From Taibaiella sp041660405 (lineage in GTDB: Bacteria > Bacteroidota > Bacteroidia > Chitinophagales > Chitinophagaceae), in NCBI GenBank assembly GCA_041660405.1, contig JBAZWL010000005.1:62001-126000 (forward strand): a DNA stretch of 64,000 nt, in the 5' to 3' direction. Every line of letters begins with the position of its first letter. The first letter of the stretch is position 1. Positions 29,201-36,530 of the stretch are shown here, in pieces. A model generated the notes under the pieces. It worked only from the letters and a program-made list of their open reading frames with translations, searched no databases and had not been told where the DNA came from. The translations under genes were made by a program, and so were the position numbers.

Positions 29201-29487
29201 GAGGTCAATACACGCCCCAATCCTTTGCTATAGAAGATGGTTCTTTCCTGCGTATCAGTAATATTACACTGGGCTATACTTTCCCTGACAAGTGGTTGAA
29301 GAAAACACGTATCATTTCTAAATTCAGAATTTATGGTACTGTGAATAATCTGTACACTTTCACAAATTACAGCGGTTTTGATCCTGAAGCCAATACAAGG
29401 CGCAATACTCCTTTAACACCAGGTGTAGACTTTGCCGCTTATCCGCGCAGCAGATTCTTCCTTGCAGGCCTGAACATTACATTTTAA
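26260..29487 (+). CDS. SusC/RagA-family TonB-dependent oligosaccharide transporter (second locus)
   Basis: 1075 aa with a clear signal peptide (MKRGLRLIIVLM to VWAQ, about 1-20). Then a carboxypeptidase-regulatory-like domain (TDMDGKFEITVP), the DEVVVVGYGTVKRKDLTG segment, a plug (RVRGGGSI, PIYIVDGVQ, DAASTAIYGARGANGV) and a barrel ending GLNITF. It imports oligosaccharides with its SusD partner, which begins 59 bases downstream but carries an internal stop. Controlled by the operator/promoter at 26121-26227. Pectic substrate is inferred from neighbours. Confidence 0.93.
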   Translation: MKRGLRLIIVLMLCTTMVWAQSRTITGIVKSADDGEALIGVSIKVKDGMGGTLTDMDGKFEITVPEDKNTITINYIGFIEQEIKIGEQTNYNIKLASDNRGLDEVVVVGYGTVKRKDLTGSVSSISAKELKDIPLNSSAEALTGRLAGVNITSSEGQPGADVTVRVRGGGSITQDNAPIYIVDGVQMENALQVLTPQEIESVDVLKDAASTAIYGARGANGVIVITTKGGKDMPTRVSFDMFYGVRKTTNKIKVLNPSEYVKYQYQIYNYGTDEATRNTFRDRYGRYEDLDIYNNIAEVDWQDEIFGRSAKTFTQNINVMGGAKGTSFSLTLSNTNEQGVMINSGFKRTMASFKFDHKISNRVKVGFNARYGDQRIEGAGTTNTGTQSSSRLRNAVRYKPFLSETESIDVFDPDFANLTNLTSPLLLAQQEIRYAYRRDILLNGYANINILKNLQFRTVIGVTPSFLKTNQFSGEITPVARQNADMPVAILSRSEGLAITNSNTLSYNTKIKKHSIDALLGQEIYSTSMSFSNSTTKWLPVGITADEAFNGIQRANPPAGMVQDAPTTGKNPDNRLLSFFGRVNYSYDDKYLATFTYRRDGSSLFAEENRWGNFPSLALAWRLSNEKFWEESVDKKKNMDIKVRASIGTVGNNRIAGDLYRTMFGTNTAGYAFAEAITPGLGPVSLSNPNLKWETTISRNLGLDVSLFNNRVSVTLDYYVNTTKDLLLDALVPSTSGYTTQIQNLGSTQNKGWELQLNTTPISNKNFLWNSNFNIAANRNKVTDLGTNPDGTPRTSIKYSSGWITSSTMDFLVQVGQPLGQFYGYVNDGYYTLNDFTYDESTGNYTLKDGVPNNRTALGNRDPQPGDMKFKKLNTADTSDLINETDMTVIGNALPKFTGGWNNQFSYKNFDLSIFVYFSIGNKVYNANKIEYTGQYNYRDNNVLDIMENRWKWYDDNGLLVTDPAQLAAMNANTEYWTPSRGQYTPQSFAIEDGSFLRISNITLGYTFPDKWLKKTRIISKFRIYGTVNNLYTFTNYSGFDPEANTRRNTPLTPGVDFAAYPRSRFFLAGLNITF

Positions 29488-29546
29488 AATCAGAACAGAA
29501 ACATTTCCCGGCAAATCAGGAAACGAGCCGGAGCAAAAATATATAC

Positions 29547-31385
29547 ATGAAACATCAGATAAAAATATTACTGACAGCTTTACTTCCGGCAATCACCGTT
29601 TTGCCCTCCTGTAAAAAATTTCTGAACACAGAGAATCCGTCAACTACTTCACAGGATGCGGTCTTCACCAGTATATCTTATACTGAATCTGCAGTTACCG
29701 GCGTCTATGCAATGCTTATCGGAGATAACGGGTATGGAAACCGTATCAGCTGCCTTTATCCGCAAACAGCTGATGACTTCAAAACTTCAGGAAGTTATAG
29801 TCCTTTGGACAGAAGGGGCATCAGCATGTATGGTGTAAGCCCTGGAAATTCGGAGTTGCTAAATCCATTCCGTCAATTATATAAAGGGATTGAACGTGCC
29901 AATATTTGTATCAAGTACATTCCACTTAGCGACCTCTATAACAATGGTACAGAAGCGGAGAAACAAAACATGCGACGGTTGTATGGAGAAGCCCTGACTT
30001 TAAGAGCTCAATTCTATTATGAACTGATCCGTAACTGGGGAGATGTTCCTTTTCATAAAGTTCCTGCTGCTGATCTGACAGATTTATACTTGCCCAAAAC
30101 GGATAGAGATGAAATTTATGATCAGTTGATCGCTGACCTGGCAACAGCTTCTGAAATAGTACCCTGGCGTACTGCAGCACCTTCCGGCTTCAGAGTTACC
30201 AAAGGTTTTGTGAAAGGTCTTCGTGCCCGTATTGCTCTTGCACGTGGTGGTTATTCTTTGCGCAGGGCAGAAAGCCAATATGGTCAAACTATGGCACGGC
30301 CTGCAGATTATCTTACCTTTTATCAAATTGCACGTGATGAGTGCTACGATATTATACAGAACCGTGGAGAACATGATCTGAATCCTGTTTAAGAAAATCT
30401 GTTCCGCTCTATACATTCTGGTGGAAGAAGCGACGATGCGCATGAAATTATATTTGAGGTAGGTGCCTTTGGTGGTAATGCAAGTACTGATAGTAAATTG
30501 GGTTATTACAATGGTGTTCGTCACAACTCTTCTTCAAAATACGGTGCAGGTGGCGGCGGTATCAATGCCATTCCAACTTACTTCTACGAGTTTGATTCTA
30601 TAGGTGATTGCCGTCGTGATGTAACTATAGGCAGCTTCGAAATTGATGCAAACAATAACAAGATCATGAATACGCTCAATAATATGACAGAAGGTAAGTA
30701 TCGTCGCTCCTGGACGTCTATTACGGGTACCTCTCAAAACCTTGCTATCAATTGGATTATCATGAGGTTTTCTGATGTATTGCTCATGTTTGCTGAAGCA
30801 GAAAATGAATTAAAAGGACTTCCTACGGCCGAAGCAATAGCAGCATACATGGAAGTAAGGAGTAGAGCTTTTACCGGTTTTGAAGAAAGAATAGGAACAG
30901 CGCCTACGGATAAGCAAGGCTTCTTCAACGCCATTGTTCAAGAGCGTTTACTGGAGTTTGGAGGAGAAGGAATACGTAAGTACGATCTGATCCGATGGAA
31001 CCTTATGGCAAGCACTTTTACCGCCACCAGAACCAAACTAAGAGAATTGATGGAAGGACAAGGCCGATACGTAAATGTGCCGGTGTACATTCATACCAAA
31101 GCAAACAGTTACGATCCTGCTTTATCTTCTTCAGAAATTATGGAAAGCATCGATTTTGCAACCGGGATCAAAGCCTCTGCGGCATTGTTTACACCTAATG
31201 ATAATGCTACAGCGCCTTCCGGCTATACAACCAAAAACTGGAGAGAGTCTATCAGTGAAGAAAGTATAACAGGAACCTCCAGTGGATTTGCAACATTCTT
31301 TATTCAAAATGCCAGGGAATTATTTCCAATGCATACCGATATATTGGCTGAGAATTATAATCTGAAACAAGATTACGGATATTAA
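29547..31385 (+). pseudogene. SusD/RagB-family lipoprotein interrupted by an in-frame TAA
   Basis: The first part (281 aa) has a lipoprotein signal (VLPSCKKFL) and SusD features such as LRAQFYYELIRNWGDVPFHK. It stops at TAA 30390-30392, right after HDLNPV. Translation in the same frame resumes with ENLFRSIHSGG, and the remaining segment runs uninterrupted to 31385 with the expected SusD C-terminal half (MRFSDVLLMFAEAENEL, FGGEGIRKYDLIRWN, QDYGY). The total of about 612 codons fits a full SusD. SusD proteins often have Tyr at this point, so a single-base TAT/TAC to TAA change is likely. It is a recent pseudogene, a readthrough case or a sequencing error. Confidence 0.85.
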
Positions 31386-31402
31386 GATCCGGTTTAGGAA
31401 CC

Positions 31403-31445
31403 AGAGAGCAGGTAATGAAAACACAGTCCATTACCTACCCTCTCT
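31403..31445 (+). terminator. Hairpin between the interrupted susD and the DUF4957-like gene
   Basis: AGAGAG-CA-GGTAATG (31403-31417) pairs with CATTACC-TACCC-TCTCT (31429-31445), with an internal bulge. The following T-run is weak, so it may be an attenuator or mRNA-stability element. Confidence 0.45.
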
Positions 31446-31484
31446 GTTTATGATAATCAGCATTACAAAAAAAATATTTTTACA

Positions 31485-33134
31485 ATGAGAAAAGGCTTTT
31501 TTTACCTTCCAGTAATTATTATCCTGTTATCCATAATAGGCTTGCAATCCTGCAAAAAGAAAGAGCAGGTCCTTGATCCGGCAAGGCAATTCATGCCATC
31601 AGGTGATATCACAACGCGCAATGGAGAGACATCCGTAAGCATAACCTGGAAGGAAGCAATAAATGCAGATACAGCTAAGACCAGCTATACCGTAATTGTA
31701 TCGAAGGATTCACTTTTTACCGGCGAACCAGAATTTACCTTCGTTACAGATACTGCAGGAATTGTGCTCTATGATACCCAGCTCACTATTAAAACAGTGT
31801 ATTATGCTCGAATAAAAACAAATGGTGCTGATCCGTCATTAGATTCAAAATGGCTTGCCAGTAAAGGGTTTCAAATACTTGGTGAACAAATATTTCTTCC
31901 CATCAGCGACGTTGACCTCAAACATAACTCAGTAATTTTAAGGTGGCAACCTACAGCAGATGTTACTAAAATAACACTTACGCCTGTAGGCGGAGCTCCG
32001 CAAAATATTGACCTTATACAAACCGATATTGATTCAGCGTTTAAATTTATTGATAATCTTACTCCGGTAACCAATTATAAAGCACAAATATTTTCAGGTA
32101 CAAAAGAGAAAGGTTTTGTAGATTTTACTACTAAAGAAGTTCCTATCTATGCATTTATCTTAACCCCAGAAGCTAACCTGGTAACTGTTTTAGATACTTG
32201 TTCTCCTAATATTCTTATTGGCCTTGAACCAGGAATTTATGAATCTACCAATACCTTAAACAATCTTGTTATAAAAAATAAAATGGTGTCTCTGGCTTCG
32301 GTCTCAAACAATCCTAATGATACCAAAATATTCTTTAAAGAAATCACTTTGAAAGGAACAGGGGCCGGCGTCAGTTTAAAAGGTATTGACTTTGATGCAT
32401 CTGTAGCAACAGGCCTTTACTTCCTTAACCTTACGGGCTTAGCGTCTGATGCAGAAGATGCCACTTTCACGAAAGTAATTGTAGAAAATTGCATCGTTCA
32501 TAATTATAGCAACTGCTTTATACGGGCTAATAGAGGTACTGCTGCCGGCAGCCATAAGATTGACAGTATAATAGTTAACAACTGCATTATAAAAGACAAT
32601 TTATTAACCAACTTTTATACGGAGTTTCAGCTAACCAAACTTCAGTTCAAAAGTTTATCTGTAACCAATTCAACTTTCTTTAATGCCGGTCAGAATATAC
32701 TTGAAATGAGTACTGCCCTTCCCGCGGGCACTCCTATACCTATAGCTACTTTTGATAAGATCACTGTTAATAATTTTGGTGCCAATGCAAAAAGGCTTTT
32801 TGATGCAAATACCAATCCAGTTCTCTTGACTATTACAAACAGTATTTTGGGAAATGCTCCACGTTCAGGAACACTTAGCACTGATCTTATTCGTGCAACC
32901 GGTTCAGGGACTGCTGTCAACTTTTCATATAATAACTACTTCAAATTGACCAATGGTACAGCAACAGCTTTGTCTATACCTGCATCTACCGCTGCCCTTA
33001 CCACGCAGACCGGAAATCAGATGATTGATCTTGGATGGACACCTGCAACAACTTCATTCGTTGTACCGGCAGGTTCTCCTTTGCAAACAGCCGGCAGCAC
33101 TGGCGGATTAATAGGAGACCCTCGCTGGCAATAA
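31485..33134 (+). CDS. Surface lipoprotein with Fn3-like and beta-helix (DUF4957/DUF5123-type) domains
   Basis: 549 aa with a lipobox (GLQSCKKK, Cys23). Residues about 35-215 contain two Fn3-like repeats (TSVSITWKEA, NSVILRWQP). From about 235 the sequence is a repetitive right-handed beta-helix (VENCIVHNYSNCF, VNNCIIKDN, VTNSTFFN), ending LIGDPRW as in DUF5123 proteins. These lipoproteins occupy the SusE/F position in pectin PULs and probably bind polysaccharide at the surface; a catalytic role is not excluded. It follows susD by 99 bases. Confidence 0.78.
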   Translation: MRKGFFYLPVIIILLSIIGLQSCKKKEQVLDPARQFMPSGDITTRNGETSVSITWKEAINADTAKTSYTVIVSKDSLFTGEPEFTFVTDTAGIVLYDTQLTIKTVYYARIKTNGADPSLDSKWLASKGFQILGEQIFLPISDVDLKHNSVILRWQPTADVTKITLTPVGGAPQNIDLIQTDIDSAFKFIDNLTPVTNYKAQIFSGTKEKGFVDFTTKEVPIYAFILTPEANLVTVLDTCSPNILIGLEPGIYESTNTLNNLVIKNKMVSLASVSNNPNDTKIFFKEITLKGTGAGVSLKGIDFDASVATGLYFLNLTGLASDAEDATFTKVIVENCIVHNYSNCFIRANRGTAAGSHKIDSIIVNNCIIKDNLLTNFYTEFQLTKLQFKSLSVTNSTFFNAGQNILEMSTALPAGTPIPIATFDKITVNNFGANAKRLFDANTNPVLLTITNSILGNAPRSGTLSTDLIRATGSGTAVNFSYNNYFKLTNGTATALSIPASTAALTTQTGNQMIDLGWTPATTSFVVPAGSPLQTAGSTGGLIGDPRWQ

Positions 33135-33150
33135 ATGGTATTCATCAATA

Positions 33151-33187
33151 AAATGGGGCAATACTACTTGCCCCATTTATTTTTTTA
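33151..33187 (+). terminator. Rho-independent terminator after the second susCD operon
   Basis: AAATGGGGCAA (33151-33161) pairs perfectly with TTGCCCCATTT (33168-33178) around a TACTAC loop, followed by a T-run to 33186. It lies between the DUF4957-like gene and PL1, so PL1 needs readthrough or its own promoter. Confidence 0.9.
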
Positions 33188-33202
33188 CAAATAAAATAAC
33201 TC

Positions 33203-34696
33203 ATGAAACATATAGTCAACTTTTTATTATCCATATCAGCTTTTATATTTATCAGTGCTTCATGCAAAAAAGAAAGTGGTTTTAATAAAGATGCAGGAAA
33301 CCCTGACATAAAGGATACGACAACTACAGGGCCTGTGACTGAAGATGCTTATGCCTTTCCGGGAGCTGAAGGCTTTGGGAGAATAGTAAGCGGAGGGCGT
33401 GGTGGTAAAGTAATAAAAGTAACTAACCTGAATGATGCCGGACCGGGAAGCCTAAGAGAAGCAATTAACACCACAGGCCCCAGAATAATTGTGTTTGACA
33501 TATCAGGGACTATAGCCCTACAAAGCAAGCTGGACGTAAAGGTAAATGATATAACTATTGCAGGGCAAACAGCTCCTGGTGATGGTATCTGTTTAAGAAA
33601 CTACCCCGTTACTGTAAGTGCAGACAATGTCATTATACGCTACGTGCGGTTCAGGATGGGAGATGCCAACGAACAGGAAGGTGATGCATTGGGTGGAAGG
33701 TTTCATAAAAATATTATTGTTGATCATTGCTCTATGAGCTGGAGTACAGATGAGTGCGTGTCTTTTTACGCCAATGAAAATTTCACACTGCAATGGTGCA
33801 TTATTTCAGAAAGTTTACGAAACTCTGTGCATGATAAAGGTGCACATGGGTATGGTGGTGTATGGGGAGGTAAAAATGCCTCATTCCATCATAATCTGCT
33901 GGCCAATAATGACAGCCGTAATCCAAGGCTGGGCGAAGAAGCTGGTAAAGCATTTGCACTTACTGATCTTGTTGACCTGCGGAATAATGTAATTTACAAC
34001 TGGAATGGCAATAGCTGCTATGGTGGCGAAGCTATGAATGTAAATATTGTAAACTGTTATTACAAGCCAGGGCCCGCCACGCCATCTTCCCGTAGTGAAC
34101 GCATAGTAGCTATTGATAAAAATAAAATTACAGGCACAGAAGTATATAATATCTGGGGCAAGTTTTATATAAGTGGAAATGTTGTAGCAGGAAGCCAACA
34201 CACAACCGATGATAACTGGACCTATGGCGTATATGCTCAATACCACAATAGTTATGGTACCATTCCTGAAATTGAAAAACTGGCAATGAAACTAGAAAAC
34301 CCTTTGCCTGTTAATAATAATATTACCACACATAGCGCCGTAATAGCCTACGATCGTGTGCTTGATTTTGCTGGCGCTTCTTTTAAAAGAGATGCTGTGG
34401 ATACTAGGATTATTAGTCACGTGAGAAATGGAACTTATACTGCTCCCGGTTCTAACGGAAGTGTAAATGGGATAATAGATACGCAGGGAGATGTAGGCGG
34501 CTGGCCGGCACTGAATAGCACACCACCTGCTAAAGATTCTGATGCAGACGGAATGCCGGATGATTGGGAAAGAACCAAAGGATTAGATCCTTTGGTTGCC
34601 AATGCCAATGCGAAGACCCTTAGCACTGCATACGATAATATAGAAGTATATACACATAGCCTTGTAAAAACAATTAGCGAAAACCAAATTAAATAA
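33203..34696 (+). CDS. PL1 pectate lyase lipoprotein
   Basis: 497 aa with a lipobox ending at Cys21 (ISASCKKE). The catalytic beta-helix starts at AFPGAEGFGRIVSGG and contains TNLNDAGPGSLREAI, TIAGQTAPGDGI, RYVRFRMGD and the SMSWSTDE region, all PL1 features shared with the T9SS-exported PL1 at 136-3252. The C-terminus has DSDADGMPDDWE, a calcium-binding-like motif. Being a lipoprotein it is probably tethered to the outer membrane, where it cuts homogalacturonan into importable pieces. It starts just 16 bases after the terminator. Confidence 0.93.
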   Translation: MKHIVNFLLSISAFIFISASCKKESGFNKDAGNPDIKDTTTTGPVTEDAYAFPGAEGFGRIVSGGRGGKVIKVTNLNDAGPGSLREAINTTGPRIIVFDISGTIALQSKLDVKVNDITIAGQTAPGDGICLRNYPVTVSADNVIIRYVRFRMGDANEQEGDALGGRFHKNIIVDHCSMSWSTDECVSFYANENFTLQWCIISESLRNSVHDKGAHGYGGVWGGKNASFHHNLLANNDSRNPRLGEEAGKAFALTDLVDLRNNVIYNWNGNSCYGGEAMNVNIVNCYYKPGPATPSSRSERIVAIDKNKITGTEVYNIWGKFYISGNVVAGSQHTTDDNWTYGVYAQYHNSYGTIPEIEKLAMKLENPLPVNNNITTHSAVIAYDRVLDFAGASFKRDAVDTRIISHVRNGTYTAPGSNGSVNGIIDTQGDVGGWPALNSTPPAKDSDADGMPDDWERTKGLDPLVANANAKTLSTAYDNIEVYTHSLVKTISENQIK

Positions 34697-34729
34697 GTGT
34701 TATTAAACAGATAATTGTATATAAATATT

Positions 34730-34835
34730 GACATCGTTCCCGATAACGATTGCGTAAATATTTCTACGCAATTACTTTATAAAGCCTTAAAAGTAGTTTA
34801 GACTTGCATTAAGGAACAGGTGAGTATTCCCTCAC
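34730..34835 (+). promoter_or_regulatory. Operator, -7 box and downstream palindrome of the GH28-GH105 unit
   Basis: GACATCGTT-N6-AACGATTGC at 34730-34753 is followed by GTAAATA. A -33-like TTTA lies at 34776-34779, and the -7-like TAGACTTG at 34799-34806 follows after 19 bases. GTGAGT-ATTC-CCTCAC at 34820-34835 is the downstream palindrome. Both arms changed to GTGAG/CTCAC, keeping symmetry. Confidence 0.65.
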
Positions 34836-34867
34836 TGAAACATATTAGGGATATTATTCCTCATTTT

Positions 34868-36478
34868 ATGAAGACAAGATCGGTCATAGCATTCTCTGTT
34901 ATTTTATTAAACAGCCTGGGTGGAAATATTGCATTTGCGCAAAAATATTCATGGAATAATCTGCCCATTGTTCAGGCTACATCTTTTAAGAAAGATACGT
35001 TCAAGATTACTCAATATGGAGCTAAGGCAGATGGATTTACATTGAATACGGATGCAATTCAGAAAACCATAGATGCCTGCAATGCAAAAGGCGGTGGTAT
35101 TGTATTAATTCCTGATGGTCTTTGGCTTACAGCGCCTATTACATTGAAAAGCAATGTAAACCTGCATTTGGCCGACAATGCACTATTACAATTTACCGCC
35201 GATAAATCTAAATACAATCTTGTTGCCGGCGAATGGGAAGGAGAGCCTTCTGTAAGAAATCAATCGCCGGTTTCAGCCACCAACGAAACAAATATAGCTA
35301 TTACCGGCAAAGGTATTATCGACGGAAATGGTGATGTGTGGCGGGCTGTAAAGAAAGACAAACTGACGGAAAGCCAATGGAAAAAATTGGTAGCATCTGG
35401 TGGTTCTGTACGTGCAGATGGAAAAATGTGGTTCCCGTCAGCATCTTATGTAAGAGGTAATAATGTTGATAAACCGGGACGATTTATAGAAGGAAAAAGT
35501 TTGAAAGATTATGAGCAGTATAAAGACTTTTTCAGACCGAATATGGTTGTCCTTACTGGTTGTAAAAAAGTACTATTAGAAGGAGTAACCTTTCAGAACT
35601 CCGCAGCCTGGAACCTTCATACTATTTTATGTGAAGACCTTACTGTTCGAAATGTCTATGCAAAAAATCCGTGGTATGCACAGAATGGTGATGGTATAGA
35701 CATTGAAAGTTGTAAAAATGTATTGGTAGAAGGCAGCACATTTGATGTTGGTGACGATGGCATTTGTATCAAATCAGGACGTGATGCAGCTGGACGTAAA
35801 CGTGGTGTTCCTACGGAGAATGTAATTGTGCGCAACAGTACAGTGTATCATGCACATGGTGGCTTTGTAGTTGGTAGTGAGATGAGTGGAGGAGCTCGTA
35901 ACTTGTTTGTGTATGATTGTAGTTTTATTGGTACAGATATAGGCCTGCGTTTTAAAACCACACGAGGCCGTGGTGGTGTGGTAGAAAGCGTTTATGCCAA
36001 AAATATTGTGATGAAAGATATAGCCGGAGCTGCAATATTATTCGATATGTATTATATGGCAAAGGATCCGGTCTTGCTTAACGGTGAAAAAGAAGAAGAT
36101 ATCAAAGCAGTAACTTACCCTGTAACGGAAGAAACACCACAGTTCCGCGATTTCCACATTAGCAACGTAGTTTGTAATGGTGCCGACAAAGCCATTTTTG
36201 TAAGAGGCCTTCCTGAAATGAATATCAAAAATATTTCAGTAGAAAATTCAATTTTTCAGGCAGACCAGGGTGTTGAGATTATTGAGGGAAGTAATATCAA
36301 CCTTAAAAATGTATCTATAGAAATTAAGAAAAAACAACCCGTTATTGTTATCAATAATGGCACTGACCTTGCATTGGATAATATTGCTGTAACTAATATA
36401 GAAAACAGGAAATTATTTGAAGTATCTGGTGACAAAACGAAACGTGTGATGATCAATGGAAAAGATGCTGTAAAATAG
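34868..36478 (+). CDS. GH28 polygalacturonase-type glycoside hydrolase (second copy)
   Basis: Hydrolyses galacturonosyl linkages in pectin oligosaccharides. I chose ATG 34868 (536 aa), which opens a signal peptide (MKTRSVIAFSV to AFAQ, about 1-24). A GTG at 34820 would place the start inside the regulatory palindrome. GH28 blocks are present: NGDGID, VGDDGICIKSG, HAHGGF and RFKTTRGRGG. It is clearly paralogous to the gene at 13095 (shared NLP start, RNQSPV, GDVWRAV.KD.LTE.QWK), suggesting duplication with separate roles. Note HAHGG here versus GHGG in the paralogue. Confidence 0.92.
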   Translation: MKTRSVIAFSVILLNSLGGNIAFAQKYSWNNLPIVQATSFKKDTFKITQYGAKADGFTLNTDAIQKTIDACNAKGGGIVLIPDGLWLTAPITLKSNVNLHLADNALLQFTADKSKYNLVAGEWEGEPSVRNQSPVSATNETNIAITGKGIIDGNGDVWRAVKKDKLTESQWKKLVASGGSVRADGKMWFPSASYVRGNNVDKPGRFIEGKSLKDYEQYKDFFRPNMVVLTGCKKVLLEGVTFQNSAAWNLHTILCEDLTVRNVYAKNPWYAQNGDGIDIESCKNVLVEGSTFDVGDDGICIKSGRDAAGRKRGVPTENVIVRNSTVYHAHGGFVVGSEMSGGARNLFVYDCSFIGTDIGLRFKTTRGRGGVVESVYAKNIVMKDIAGAAILFDMYYMAKDPVLLNGEKEEDIKAVTYPVTEETPQFRDFHISNVVCNGADKAIFVRGLPEMNIKNISVENSIFQADQGVEIIEGSNINLKNVSIEIKKKQPVIVINNGTDLALDNIAVTNIENRKLFEVSGDKTKRVMINGKDAVK

Positions 36479-36530
36479 TTTATCGAATATTTCCAAGCAT
36501 CCCGCCACTCATCATTATTAACAAAGAACG

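Noticed and set aside
34820..34867. GTG start for the second GH28
   Set aside because: The codon lies within the regulatory palindrome, and ATG 34868 gives a standard signal peptide.
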